A DNA stretch of 64,000 nucleotides from Candidatus Paracaedibacteraceae bacterium (lineage in GTDB: Bacteria; Pseudomonadota; Alphaproteobacteria; Paracaedibacterales; CAIOTO01). This document shows positions 49,186 to 57,890 of this stretch, piece after piece. The notes beneath the pieces were generated by a model. It ran no database searches. It had not been told where the DNA came from and saw only the letters and a program-made list of their open reading frames with translations. Within the stretch, counting starts at the first letter, position 1; each line of letters begins with the position of its first letter. The DNA lies in contig JAUYTZ010000013.1 in NCBI GenBank assembly GCA_030694965.1, positions 124,001 through 188,000 of the forward strand, read 5' to 3'. A program made the translations under genes and the position numbers.

Positions 49186-49214
49186 TTATTTCTCCTTAAC
49201 ATTAATATAATAAA

Positions 49215-50564
49215 TTATTTACCAAACAAAGATCCAAGCTTGCCCGAAAGCATACCCTTCACTCCTGATTTTCCGAGTTGCTTCATCATCAACAGCATTT
49301 GCTGATGTTGTTTGAGCAGACGATTTACATCAGAAACATCAACACCTGCACCTTTTGCAATGCGTCTCCGTCTCGAAGCATTTAGAATCTGCACATTTTT
49401 ACGCTCTTTTTTTGTCATGGAATGGATAACACCAAGCTGACGATGAATGAGTTTGTCATCCATTCCCGCATCAGCAATCTTGTCTTTTAATTTCCCCATT
49501 CCTGGCAGAAACCCCATCATATTCGAAATACCGCCCATCTTCAACATTTGTTGCATGTGTGAAGCCATATCATCTAAGTCGAAGATGCCTTTTTGCATTT
49601 TCTTTGCCATTTTTTCGGCATCTTCCATTTCAACAACTTCAGATGCGCGCTCAACAAGACTAACAATATCGCCCATATCAAGAATACGACCTGCAAGGCG
49701 TTCAGGATGAAACACCTCAAGGTGATCTGATTTTTCACCAATACCCAGAAATTTAATAGGGCACCCTGTCACTGAACGCATTGATAAAGCAGCACCACCG
49801 CGACTATCTCCATCAATACGAGTTAAGATAATCCCTGTTATTGGCAAGACATCTTTAAATCCTTGTGCAATACGAACAGCGTCTTGACCTGTCATTGCAT
49901 CTGCAACAAGCAGTATCTCAATAGGATTAATAGCGCTATGGACAGCCTTAACTTCATCCATCAAAGCTTCATCTATATGTAAGCGACCTGCGGTATCATA
50001 AATGACAACTTCAATGCTACTTTGACGTGCACGCTCAATAGCTCGAGCTACAATTTCAAGTGGTTTTTCACCATCAATAATAGGTAACGATTCAATAGAA
50101 AGTGACTTAGCCAAAACTTCCAACTGATGCTGTGCTGCAGGACGATAAACATCAAGAGACACCAACAACACTGATTTTTTTAATTTTTCATAGATATATT
50201 TTGCAATTTTACCAGACGAAGTCGTTTTACCTGAACCTTGCAAACCAACCATCATAATCGATGCAGGCGGCTTCGTTGCAAAATTCAAAGCAACATCTGT
50301 ACCGCCTAATAATTCAATCAAGTGATCATGAACAATCTTTATAACCATTTGACCAGGTGAAACACTACGAAGGACTTCTTGCCCAATCGCACGTATGCGT
50401 ACTTGTTCTACAAATTCTTTAACAACAGACAACGAAACGTCTGCTTCAAGCAGTACTATACGAATTTCGCGCAAAACCGCATTAACGTCAGCTTCAGAAA
50501 GAAGGCCACGTCCACGAAGCTTGTCAAAAACGGTTGTTAAACGCTGGGTAAGATTTTCGAACAT
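49215..50564 (-). CDS. ffh: Signal recognition particle protein Ffh
   Basis: Ffh binds 4.5S RNA and signal sequences of nascent inner-membrane proteins and docks on FtsY. The 449-residue protein has the N domain (MFENLTQRLTTVFDKLRGRG), the GTPase G domain with GLQGSGKTTSSGKIAKYI near residue 107, DVYRPAAQHQLEVLA, DTAGRLHIDEALMDEV near residue 191 and TRIDGDSRGGAALS near residue 248, and the Met-rich M domain (MQQMLKMGGISNMMGFLPGM). Complete length. It heads the ffh-rpsP operon. Confidence 0.98.
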   Translation of the reverse strand: MFENLTQRLTTVFDKLRGRGLLSEADVNAVLREIRIVLLEADVSLSVVKEFVEQVRIRAIGQEVLRSVSPGQMVIKIVHDHLIELLGGTDVALNFATKPPASIMMVGLQGSGKTTSSGKIAKYIYEKLKKSVLLVSLDVYRPAAQHQLEVLAKSLSIESLPIIDGEKPLEIVARAIERARQSSIEVVIYDTAGRLHIDEALMDEVKAVHSAINPIEILLVADAMTGQDAVRIAQGFKDVLPITGIILTRIDGDSRGGAALSMRSVTGCPIKFLGIGEKSDHLEVFHPERLAGRILDMGDIVSLVERASEVVEMEDAEKMAKKMQKGIFDLDDMASHMQQMLKMGGISNMMGFLPGMGKLKDKIADAGMDDKLIHRQLGVIHSMTKKERKNVQILNASRRRRIAKGAGVDVSDVNRLLKQHQQMLLMMKQLGKSGVKGMLSGKLGSLFGK

Positions 50565-50781
50565 TTTATATAGAATATTTTCAAAGTATACTTAATGTAA
50601 TGTGGCTGATGAAAAAAAACAAGAACAAAATGTGTATTTCGGATATGAATCACGACAACATCTGTGATGCTATCCGGTTTTAGGGTTAAACCTAAACAAC
50701 AGCAAAAAGTTATCCTTGTAATTTTTCTAGCAAATCCTTACGCTGTAGTAGGATCCAATTCTTAGTCCTTTATAAAAACTC

Positions 50782-51234
50782 ATGCTAAAACTTGCCCTCT
50801 TTGAACCAGAAATCCCCCAAAACACAGGTACGCTTATGCGTTTAGGCGCATGTCTAGATGTCCCTATTGAAGTTATTGAACCTTGCGGATTTGTGCTTGA
50901 TGACAAGAGGTTAAAACGCGCCGGTATGGATTACAGAGAGCAAGCAAACTTAACACTTCATAATGACATTAACACATTCTGGCAATCACGCCAGAACAGC
51001 CGTGTTATTCTAATCGATGTAAAAGGTGAGCATTCGTTCTATGATTTTCAATTTCAAGATAATGATACGCTAATGGTTGGTCGTGAAAGCAATGGTGTTC
51101 CAGAAGATGTATTTAAACGTTGTGACGCAAGTGTTTTTATCCCAATGCACCCTGCATGCCGGTCGCTTAATGTAGCAATTGCAGCGGCAATGGTGTTAAC
51201 AGAAGCTATGCGCCAAATAAAAACAGCACAGTAA
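50782..51234 (+). CDS. trmL: tRNA (cytidine/uridine-34-2'-O)-methyltransferase TrmL
   Basis: TrmL is a SPOUT methyltransferase that methylates the wobble ribose of tRNA-Leu isoacceptors. The 150-residue protein shows the family blocks LALFEPEIPQNTGTLMRLGA at the N-terminus, DDKRLKRAGMDYRE near residue 48, LMVGRESNGVPEDVF near residue 95 and PMHPACRSLNVAIAAAMVL near residue 118, which form the knotted SAM site. Length is typical. It is a single gene upstream of the porin gene. Confidence 0.93.
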   Translation: MLKLALFEPEIPQNTGTLMRLGACLDVPIEVIEPCGFVLDDKRLKRAGMDYREQANLTLHNDINTFWQSRQNSRVILIDVKGEHSFYDFQFQDNDTLMVGRESNGVPEDVFKRCDASVFIPMHPACRSLNVAIAAAMVLTEAMRQIKTAQ

Positions 51235-51411
51235 CTCCTGCTAATATGGGTACATAAATTAAGGCCTTTATGAATGTGCCTTTTTCGACACAATCTTTTA
51301 AAAAAAAATCAAAAAAAAGATGCCTTCAGATTGTTGCGCACACAAACTTCTGTGTATATGTGCATTAATATGAGAATAATTCATCTAATCTAAATCTTGG
51401 AGATTCCTTAA

Positions 51412-52731
51412 ATGATAAAAAAAATCACAAAAACCTTGATGATAGGATCATCATTAGTACTTTCAAATTCACTTTCTTTTGCTGAAGCACAGGCACCCGC
51501 TTTAAAAATGTCAGGTTTCACAAGCATTATCGCTCTTTGCGGTGATCAATCAGTAAAGTCAAATGGTAAAGGTGGCACAGATCCTTCTTTTGCCGTTGGC
51601 GCATCTGACTTTCGTTTAACTGTTGGCGGTAAATCTGCTGGTGACTTTGGTTATAAGTATGTTATTAACTTCAAAACAATTCCAGGACAAGACCCTCTTG
51701 TAAACAGAAACTACGTTGAATTTGACAGCAATGATATCGGTTCAATTCAAATCGGTGTAGTCAAAGGCGTTGATGATTCAATGACTGTTGACACATATGG
51801 CATTATGGGTGGCACAGGTGGTGTTGATAATGGATCTGCATTTAATTTAATTAATGAAGCAGAAGGTGTTATTAATGGTGTGACACTTATCGGAAGCACA
51901 GACACAGCTACAAAAATCAATTGGTTTTCACCAACTGTTGCAATCGGAGAAAATCTAGGTTCACTTCAAATTGGATTAAGCTATACCCCAAACACATCAC
52001 ATAATGGTAAAGGTGCACGAGACAACTCACAATCTGGCAAAAGTAAGTTTGGTAATGAAACCAATATTTATTCAAAAGACGGCATTGTGTCCCCTTTTGG
52101 TTTAAAAAACGTTGTTTATGGCATTACTTATAAAAATACGTTTGGTGGATATGCATTAACATTAAGCGCTATTGGTGTAAGTGAACATTCAAGAGCGGTT
52201 GTAACGAATAAATCAACAGGTGCAAAACGTACAATTGCGTTACAGCGCACAGGTTCATATCAATTATCAGCAATGTTGAGCGCTGGTCAGTGGGATTATA
52301 CAGCTGCTTGGTTAGACAATAAAAAATCTCGTCTGAATGCATCAGATATAACTACATCACCAGATAATAAGATTGTATCTGTATCATCATTATTGTCACA
52401 AAATGCCAACCTTGGTAATTCTGGTACGGCTTGGAACGTTGGTACACGTTACAGCTTTGGTGCTTATCAAGCTGCTGTTGGTTACTTCAGAACTGATCGC
52501 AAAACTGATGCAACACAAAAAGCAACAATGGACGCGATTTGCACAACGCTTGACTTTAAAGCACTTGAAGGTTTGAAATTTTTTGGTGAAGTAAACTATA
52601 TCAGAACAAAAACAAATAAGTCACAATTAGCTGCAGCTCAAACCTTTTATGAGAACATTGCACAAGGTCAACAAGCAATTGGCAACAATGCTGGTACAGT
52701 TTTGATTCTTGGTACAAAAGTATCGTTCTAA
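51412..52731 (+). CDS. Gram-negative porin
   Basis: The 439-residue protein has a signal peptide (ITKTLMIGSSLVLSNSLSFA, cleavage probably after the SFA or EAQA region), beta-strand-rich sequence with alternating hydrophobic residues, and a terminal Phe (VLILGTKVSF), which is needed for outer-membrane insertion. ASDFRLTVGGKSAGDFGYKY and PLVNRNYVEFDSNDIGSIQI near residue 100 resemble alphaproteobacterial 16-stranded porins. A TGGAG ribosome-binding sequence lies about 10 bases before the ATG, and a strong terminator follows. Likely a major outer-membrane channel. Confidence 0.88.
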   Translation: MIKKITKTLMIGSSLVLSNSLSFAEAQAPALKMSGFTSIIALCGDQSVKSNGKGGTDPSFAVGASDFRLTVGGKSAGDFGYKYVINFKTIPGQDPLVNRNYVEFDSNDIGSIQIGVVKGVDDSMTVDTYGIMGGTGGVDNGSAFNLINEAEGVINGVTLIGSTDTATKINWFSPTVAIGENLGSLQIGLSYTPNTSHNGKGARDNSQSGKSKFGNETNIYSKDGIVSPFGLKNVVYGITYKNTFGGYALTLSAIGVSEHSRAVVTNKSTGAKRTIALQRTGSYQLSAMLSAGQWDYTAAWLDNKKSRLNASDITTSPDNKIVSVSSLLSQNANLGNSGTAWNVGTRYSFGAYQAAVGYFRTDRKTDATQKATMDAICTTLDFKALEGLKFFGEVNYIRTKTNKSQLAAAQTFYENIAQGQQAIGNNAGTVLILGTKVSF

Positions 52732-52750
52732 ATAATAAAAATATCACTTT

Positions 52751-52779
52751 AAAAAGCGGGCTTTATGCCCGCTTTTTTA
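52751..52779 (+). terminator. Bidirectional Rho-independent terminator (porin/prmC)
   Basis: AAAAAGCGGGC and GCCCGCTTTTTT form a strong GC-rich stem with loop TTTAT, flanked by A and T runs. It can stop transcription of the porin gene on the plus strand and of prmC on the minus strand, since both genes converge here. Confidence 0.93.
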
Positions 52780-52809
52780 TTGACTTCATGCCACAAAAAA
52801 ACAAAAATA

Positions 52810-53640
52810 TTACTCACATTGAAATGTCAGGGCACGTATAATATTACCATCATCGCGATGCATACTAAGCAATTTAAAACCATTTTTTTGAGCAATAGCA
52901 GGCACGAATTTACTTTGGTCAAAACCAATCTCAACAACAACCTTCGTGTTTGCATGACATAGTGGACGCAACTGACTAAATAATGCACGATACGCATCAA
53001 GGCCGTCCTCTCCGCCAAATAAGGCCATTTCTGGGTCAAAATGAGCAACTGACGGATCAAGAGGATAATGAGATGTGATATAAGGTGGATTCGAAATAAT
53101 TCCATCATAAATGCCCGTTACGCTATGACACCAATTACTTTCACAAAACTGTATGCGTCCATCAACGCCATGGTGCTCAGCATTCTCACGCGCCACAGCA
53201 AGTGCTTTTGCAGATAAATCAACAGCAACTCCCTTGGCATATGGCAGCTCTAAAAGTAAGGTAATAAGTAAACACCCTGTGCCAGTCCCAAAATCAATGA
53301 ATTGAAGCTCACATTCTTGTTTAAAGTGCTCCAGCATCGCTCGAATTAGCGTTTCTGAATCAGAACGTGGATCTAGCGTATCATGTGTTGTTTTGAATGT
53401 CCGACCATAAAAATCTTTTTGATTTAATACTTTTGATATTGGTTCGCGTTTTAATAAACGAAGAAGACCCGTTTCTATTTGATTTTTTTGTTTTAAATTC
53501 AAACTATCCAATTTAAGAAAACGAATATCTGTTTCTATCCCTAATCCCTGAACAAGCCAATTTATAAGGCGCATTGAGGATACATTTTTATCGCCAATAG
53601 CTTCAAGTCTTTGTGCCCATTCTTTAAAATAGCTATCCAC
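52810..53640 (-). CDS. prmC: Peptide chain release factor N5-glutamine methyltransferase PrmC
   Basis: PrmC methylates the GGQ glutamine of RF1 and RF2. The 276-residue protein has the SAM-binding block FIDFGTGTGCLLITLLLELP near residue 114 and the catalytic NPPY motif in IISNPPYITSHYPLDPSV near residue 178, followed by GGEDGLDAYRALFSQ. These are diagnostic of PrmC/HemK. Its ATG overlaps the rsmA stop by 8 bases. The usual partner prfA is not adjacent. Confidence 0.94.
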   Translation of the reverse strand: MDSYFKEWAQRLEAIGDKNVSSMRLINWLVQGLGIETDIRFLKLDSLNLKQKNQIETGLLRLLKREPISKVLNQKDFYGRTFKTTHDTLDPRSDSETLIRAMLEHFKQECELQFIDFGTGTGCLLITLLLELPYAKGVAVDLSAKALAVARENAEHHGVDGRIQFCESNWCHSVTGIYDGIISNPPYITSHYPLDPSVAHFDPEMALFGGEDGLDAYRALFSQLRPLCHANTKVVVEIGFDQSKFVPAIAQKNGFKLLSMHRDDGNIIRALTFQCE

Positions 53641-54478
53641 GCTTTAATTCAGCCAATCTCATATATTGTGCAGGGGTTAGGTTTTCAGCCCGCATCTCAC
53701 CACGAGCGTCTACTTTCTCAAGCATAGCAACTGTGTCATCCCCAAAAACCGCCTTTAAAGGCCCTTTTACTTGTTTTCTACGCTGATGAAATGCGGCTTG
53801 CGTAATTTGTTCAAGTACTGGCAGTAATGGCAAATAACTTTCAGCTTCTGTTTTAGGTCTAATATGAATAACACTTGATTCAATCTTAGGTGCTGGTGTG
53901 AAAACTTCTGGGGGCAAATCAAAACCATGCTCTACCGTACACAAGTTCTGCGTCAAAACGGATAGGCGACCATACTCGCCATTTCCAATGTCAGCCTGAA
54001 TGCGATTTGCAACCTCTTTTTGAAACATCAACGTCATTGAACCAATCAAGGGCAATTGATGCAACCACCTGACTAAAAGTTCAGTTCCTATGTTATATGG
54101 AAGATTTGCAACAATATGAATAGGTTTTTTAATTTCAGATTTTTGAAGTCTTACGAGCTCAACATTAAGAGCATCTTTTTGAAGTACTTTAAAATTAGGA
54201 TACGCTTCAACAAGGTATGAAAGTGCATTAACACATAAAGGATCATATTCAATAGCGACAAGATTTGCTGGCTCATAATTTAACAATGACCGCGTAAGGC
54301 CGCCTGGTCCGGGCCCAACTTCAAGCACAAAGGCATCTTTAGGCAAGCGCGCAAAAGCTGCAATACGTTGTGTTACTGTCTCATCAAATATAAAGTTTTG
54401 ACCATAACGTTTTGAGTGGTTTTTATCAGGTAGCAACCCATATTTTTTCACAATGGATTGAATTGATGGGAATGACAT
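53633..54478 (-). CDS. rsmA: 16S rRNA (A1518/A1519) dimethyltransferase RsmA (KsgA)
   Basis: RsmA dimethylates two adjacent adenines near the 3' end of 16S rRNA. The 281-residue protein (from MSFPSIQSIVKKYGLLPDKN) has KRYGQNFIFDETVTQRI, the SAM motif LEVGPGPGGLTRSLL near residue 54, and the catalytic VANLPYNIGTELLVRW near residue 120. An AAGGA ribosome-binding site lies about 6 bases before the ATG at 54476-54478, which argues against the in-frame start 30 bases upstream. Confidence 0.96.
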   Translation of the reverse strand: MSFPSIQSIVKKYGLLPDKNHSKRYGQNFIFDETVTQRIAAFARLPKDAFVLEVGPGPGGLTRSLLNYEPANLVAIEYDPLCVNALSYLVEAYPNFKVLQKDALNVELVRLQKSEIKKPIHIVANLPYNIGTELLVRWLHQLPLIGSMTLMFQKEVANRIQADIGNGEYGRLSVLTQNLCTVEHGFDLPPEVFTPAPKIESSVIHIRPKTEAESYLPLLPVLEQITQAAFHQRRKQVKGPLKAVFGDDTVAMLEKVDARGEMRAENLTPAQYMRLAELKRG

Positions 54479-54822
54479 GTTAGTCCTTTTTAATTTTTTG
54501 ATCTCCATTTTGGACGCATTGGAGTCGATTAATAAGCTGTTTTTTTCTATCTCAGTTTAGATAAAAAAAATGAGCAGCTTTCTGCCATTTAACATCTTAG
54601 CCGGCAGCTGCCTTTTGCTCAATCGTTTTCTGCGTTCGTATAAAAATGACACTCATTTTTAGCTGTATAGTGAATAACGCTTCTAATGCCTTCTTATCTT
54701 TTTCTTTTTTTATTTAAGAGTGAAATTTATTGCTATCTGTAGTAGCAGAAGCATTCTGCAATTGTTCAACCTCAACTTTTAACTAATACAGTTTCCGTAA
54801 GCACTTTCTTTTGATTTAAAAT
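54479..54822. other. Intergenic region between dksA terminator and rsmA
   Basis: About 340 bases without a clear gene. A minus-strand stretch near 54560-54680 can be read as LYERRKRLSKRQLPAKMLNG, which has no start or ribosome-binding site and could be a gene relic or chance. The segment just before rsmA should hold its promoter. Confidence 0.35.
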
Positions 54823-54853
54823 AAAGAGCTCATTTTCTTAAATGAGCTCTTTT
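54823..54853 (-). terminator. Terminator hairpin downstream of dksA
   Basis: AAAGAGCTCATTT and AAATGAGCTCTTT form a perfect 13-base stem around TCTT, with T on either side. It lies 40 bases beyond the dksA stop and would serve the minus strand; the symmetric flanks would allow it to work in both directions. Confidence 0.88.
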
Positions 54854-54893
54854 AATAAATAATAAGTTTAATAGATTGAAATTTAATTATATT

Positions 54894-55319
54894 TTACATA
54901 ACCTCATCACGATATGTACGCTCACGGCGCTCATGTCTCTCTTGTGCTTCAATGCTCAAAGTTGCAATGGGTCGTGCATCAAGACGCTTTAAACTAATAG
55001 GCTCGCCTGTTTCTTCACAATAACCGTAACTGCCGTCTTCGATACGCATCAATGCATCATTAATTTTGTTCACCAATTTACGCTCACGATCACGGGTGCG
55101 TAACTCAAGTGAGCGCGCAACTTCATTACATGCAAAGTCAATCACATCAGGTTCTTGGTTAGATTTTTCCTGCATTTCAAAGATAGTCTCTGTGCTTTCC
55201 GCAAGAAGCTGCTCACGCCACCCTATTAACTTTTCGCGAAAATAAGTTAAAGTTTCGTCTGTCATTATATCATTATCGGAAAAGTGTGATGGTTCACCAC
55301 AACGTGCTGCTTGTAACAT
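54894..55319 (-). CDS. dksA: RNA polymerase-binding transcription factor DksA
   Basis: DksA enters the RNA polymerase secondary channel and, with ppGpp, tunes rRNA and amino-acid promoters. The 141-residue protein has a coiled coil (TYFREKLIGWREQLLAES to RERKLVNKINDALMRI). The acidic tip is in EPDVIDFACNEV, with Asp-x-x-Asp-x-Ala kept. The globular part reads YGYCEETGEPISLKRLDARP followed by IATLSIEAQERHERRERTYR. Only one of the four zinc-binding cysteines is present, as I recall for other alphaproteobacterial DksA proteins. MTDETLTYF at residue 19 is an alternative start. Confidence 0.93.
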   Translation of the reverse strand: MLQAARCGEPSHFSDNDIMTDETLTYFREKLIGWREQLLAESTETIFEMQEKSNQEPDVIDFACNEVARSLELRTRDRERKLVNKINDALMRIEDGSYGYCEETGEPISLKRLDARPIATLSIEAQERHERRERTYRDEVM

Positions 55320-55514
55320 TTTTTTTGCTCCATACCTATCTTTAAGACAATTTTAAATAAAATTAACCATAAAAATCAACAAAATAAAGGATGATTTTTA
55401 TAAATTTTAAAAAAAACACAGAAAGAATAAAATTATGTAAAATTTTATGTTTTTATTTCACCAAAAGATAACAAAAGTCAACTGCCACTTACAATAAATA
55501 TTTCTTGCTATCGC

Positions 55515-56060
55515 TTAAGCTTTCATTATCCCATACGATTCTCGAATTAAATCAAAACTTTGGGCGCTAAACATCTGATAATGCCACCATTCGTTTCGAT
55601 AAAAATCAAAACCAGCTGTTGTCATAATACCAAGTAACATGTAACGATTGCGTTCAGCTTCTGCAGAAATATGTGTCCCATGGTGTGATTTTTCTGTAAA
55701 ATCATCAAATGGTGTCCCCATGTCAAGTTCGGTGCCATCAGCATCAACAAGCGTTAAATCAATGGCCACACCTCGTGTATGTACGGACCCTTTTGAAGGC
55801 GGCATAATATACATATCGTTTGGACATATTTCCCATAGCCTTTCTTGCGCTTTCTGGGGTCTAAAAGCATCAAAAATCTTAAACGTAAAATTTTGTTTTT
55901 GCGCCAAAACAATTGCCTTTTCAAATAGCACAAGTGCCTCATCCAAAATTAAACATAAAGGTTCTTCATAAATTATCTTTTTTGTAAAATTATTAGTTGA
56001 TGCGTATCTAATGTCTAAAATAACTGGATGTGATTTTTCAGTAATTTCTATTAACGGCAT
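55515..56060 (-). CDS. VanX/DdpX-type D-alanyl-D-alanine dipeptidase
   Basis: The protein belongs to the M15D zinc dipeptidases that split D-Ala-D-Ala. The 181-residue reading (from MPLIEITEKSHPVILDIRYA) shows the zinc motif HTRGVAIDLTLVD near residue 97, EKSHHGTH, and the catalytic-zinc block FDFYRNEWWHYQMF near the C-terminus. Homologues outside glycopeptide resistance recycle cell-wall dipeptide. No signal peptide is present in this reading, suggesting a cytoplasmic role. Upstream in-frame ATGs at 56091-56093 (MIPHLKRKK) or further on are possible, but the longest would overlap rplM. No vanH or vanA is nearby. Confidence 0.88.
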   Translation of the reverse strand: MPLIEITEKSHPVILDIRYASTNNFTKKIIYEEPLCLILDEALVLFEKAIVLAQKQNFTFKIFDAFRPQKAQERLWEICPNDMYIMPPSKGSVHTRGVAIDLTLVDADGTELDMGTPFDDFTEKSHHGTHISAEAERNRYMLLGIMTTAGFDFYRNEWWHYQMFSAQSFDLIRESYGIMKA

Positions 56061-56121
56061 AAGGCTTTTCTTTCTTTTTAAGTGAGGTATCATAATACCA
56101 CACAGAAATGTCGTATTTTTC

Positions 56122-56149
56122 TTGACCAAGATAATAGTATAGGTATATA
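56122..56149 (+). promoter_or_regulatory. Probable sigma-70-type promoter of rplM-rpsI
   Basis: TTGACC at 56122-56127 and TATATA at 56144-56149 are 16 bases apart, close to the -35/-10 consensus, about 40 bases before the rplM ATG. An AT-rich leader follows. Confidence 0.55.
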
Positions 56150-56187
56150 AATACAATACATAAAAGTAAATTATTTGGATTGAAGAA

Positions 56188-56658
56188 ATGGATAAAACCA
56201 CTCAATCGCTCCGTTCAGAAGACGTCAATAAGAAATGGATCTTAATTGATGCTCAAGACTTAGTTCTTGGCCGTCTTGCTTCACTGGTAGCGAATCGCCT
56301 ACGCGGGAAACACCTTGCTTCCTATACTCCACATGTTGATTGTGGAGACAACGTTGTTATTGTTAATGCTGAAAAAGTTCATTTGACTGGTAAAAAACGT
56401 ACTGATAAAAAATTCTATTGGCATACTGGCTATCCAGGTGGTATTAAAGAGCGCACAATCGGTCAAATTCTTGATGGACGCTTTCCAGAACGCGCTGTAG
56501 AAAAAGCTGTAGAACGTATGGTTCCACGCGGTCCACTTGGGCGTAAAATCATGAGCAACTTAAAAGTGTATGCTGGTAGTAGCCATCCACACGAAGCTCA
56601 AAATCCAACACCATTGGATATTGCAAGCCTTAACCGTAAAAACAAACGGAGCATCTAG
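56188..56658 (+). CDS. rplM: 50S ribosomal protein L13
   Basis: The 156-residue protein contains [20 protein letters not shown], the L13 N-terminal signature, then [20 protein letters not shown] near residue 50, [16 protein letters not shown] and [20 protein letters not shown]-like sequence (here [16 protein letters not shown]) near residue 105. It is followed after 3 bases by rpsI, the universal L13-S9 operon order. Confidence 0.98.
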   Translation: MDKTTQSLRSEDVNKKWILIDAQDLVLGRLASLVANRLRGKHLASYTPHVDCGDNVVIVNAEKVHLTGKKRTDKKFYWHTGYPGGIKERTIGQILDGRFPERAVEKAVERMVPRGPLGRKIMSNLKVYAGSSHPHEAQNPTPLDIASLNRKNKRSI

Positions 56659-56661
56659 TTT

Positions 56662-57159
56662 ATGACTAAAATAACATTAGATAATTTAAAGTCAGCGACA
56701 CAAAATATTGATGGTGCAGTTGATTCAGCTGTAGCAAATATTGCTCCTGTTAAAGTAAAAAAAATTGACGCGCAAGGTCGCTCATACGCAACTGGCAAAC
56801 GTAAAAATGCAATCGCTCGCGTTTGGATTAAACCAGGCCTTGGTAAAATCATGGTTAATGGCCGCGAATGGGAATCCTATTTCGCTCGTCCTGTTTTGCA
56901 AATGATCATCAACCAACCATTTAAGGCTGTAAGCCGTGCTGGTCAATATGATGTATTCTGCACAATCAGTGGCGGTGGTTTGTCAGGTCAAGCTGGCGCA
57001 CTTCGCCATGGCATTAGCCGTGCGCTTGTTCACTTTGAACCAGAACTTCACAGTACGCTAAAACAAGGTGGATTTCTCACACGTGATAGCCGTGTTGTTG
57101 AACGTAAAAAATACGGTCAAGCAAAAGCTCGTAAGCGTTTCCAGTTCTCAAAGCGTTAA
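56662..57159 (+). CDS. rpsI: 30S ribosomal protein S9
   Basis: The 165-residue protein has an alphaproteobacterial-type N-terminal extension of about 35 residues, then [20 protein letters not shown], the S9 block [20 protein letters not shown] near residue 105, and the basic end [20 protein letters not shown], whose last residues contact the P-site tRNA. The terminator right after it marks the end of the ribosomal operon. Confidence 0.98.
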   Translation: MTKITLDNLKSATQNIDGAVDSAVANIAPVKVKKIDAQGRSYATGKRKNAIARVWIKPGLGKIMVNGREWESYFARPVLQMIINQPFKAVSRAGQYDVFCTISGGGLSGQAGALRHGISRALVHFEPELHSTLKQGGFLTRDSRVVERKKYGQAKARKRFQFSKR

Positions 57160-57168
57160 GCTTTACAC

Positions 57169-57203
57169 AAAAACCCAGGAAATACTTTTTTCTGGGTTTT
57201 TTT
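57169..57203 (+). terminator. Rho-independent terminator of rplM-rpsI
   Basis: AAAACCCAG and CTGGGTTTTTTT form a stem around a 13-base loop and end in a T run, 10 bases after the rpsI stop. Confidence 0.9.
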
Positions 57204-57229
57204 CTATCCTTTTCTTACAAAGGCATTAC

Positions 57230-57343
57230 ATGCAATCAAAGAATCAACGCGCTAGAAATCTTGCAGTTCTCATTACATTGCTGGCCCTTGTTATTATGCT
57301 TTATATTGTTGGTTTTATTCGCGTTGGCGGACACTCCTTTTAA
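57230..57343 (+). CDS. CoxF-like short membrane protein
   Basis: This 37-residue protein has a basic N-terminus (MQSKNQRARN) and one membrane helix (LAVLITLLALVIMLYIVGFI) ending RVGGHSF. It resembles the very small CoxF/cytochrome-oxidase accessory proteins that precede ctaG in alphaproteobacterial cox operons. An AAAGG ribosome-binding site stands 6 bases before the ATG, and ctaG follows 16 bases later, which supports a real gene despite its size. Confidence 0.75.
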   Translation: MQSKNQRARNLAVLITLLALVIMLYIVGFIRVGGHSF

Positions 57344-57359
57344 AATAAGAAGCGCATAG

Positions 57360-57890
57360 ATGAAAGATCATAAAAATACACATCTCTTTTATTTACTAAC
57401 AGCGCTTTCATTTGGAATGCTGGGAGCCTCTTTTGCAGCGGTTCCACTTTATCGGTTGATTTGCCAAAAGACTGGTTTTGGTGGAACCCCACAAGTTGGT
57501 TTATTTAATATAGCAGCACCAGCACAAGATCAATACGTACGTGTTAAATTTACAGCAACAACAAATAGAGATCTCCCCTGGCATTTTGTACCGAAGCAAA
57601 GTGAAGTCACCATTAAAATTGGTGAACCAAAATTAGTTTATTACGAAGCAACAAATCAAAGCTACAAGCCGATTATTGGAATGGCTACATATAATGTAAG
57701 CCCAGACAAGGCAGGTATTTTTTTTGGAAAGATTCAATGTTTCTGCTTTGAACAACAACTCCTAAAACCAGGTGAGACTGTTGACATGCCGGTTCTATTC
57801 ACCATCAGTCCAGATATATTAAAGGATCCATTTACAAAAAATTTAAAAACACTTACATTGTCCTATACTTTTTTTGAATACAAACACTAA
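57360..57890 (+). CDS. ctaG: Cytochrome c oxidase assembly protein CtaG (Cox11)
   Basis: CtaG is a membrane-anchored copper chaperone that delivers copper to the CuB site of cytochrome oxidase. The 176-residue protein has one N-terminal membrane helix (FYLLTALSFGMLGASFAAVP) followed by LYRLICQKTGFGGTPQ, KFTATTNRDLPWHFVPKQ, GMATYNVSPDKAGIFFGKIQ and the copper-binding CFCFEQQLLKPGE near residue 128. All Cox11 motifs are kept. Oxidase subunit genes are not nearby, so the cox operon is split. Confidence 0.96.
   Translation: MKDHKNTHLFYLLTALSFGMLGASFAAVPLYRLICQKTGFGGTPQVGLFNIAAPAQDQYVRVKFTATTNRDLPWHFVPKQSEVTIKIGEPKLVYYEATNQSYKPIIGMATYNVSPDKAGIFFGKIQCFCFEQQLLKPGETVDMPVLFTISPDILKDPFTKNLKTLTLSYTFFEYKH

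Noticed and set aside
54560-54680. Arg/Lys-rich frame LYERRKRLSKRQLPAKMLNG as a gene
   Set aside because: It has no start codon with ribosome-binding site and is interrupted on both sides; at best a relic.
56061-56201. Longer N-terminus for the VanX-like protein
   Set aside because: It would overlap the start of rplM and its promoter and adds a Tyr/Ile-rich segment with no family support; the MPLIEI start matches the family's N-terminus.
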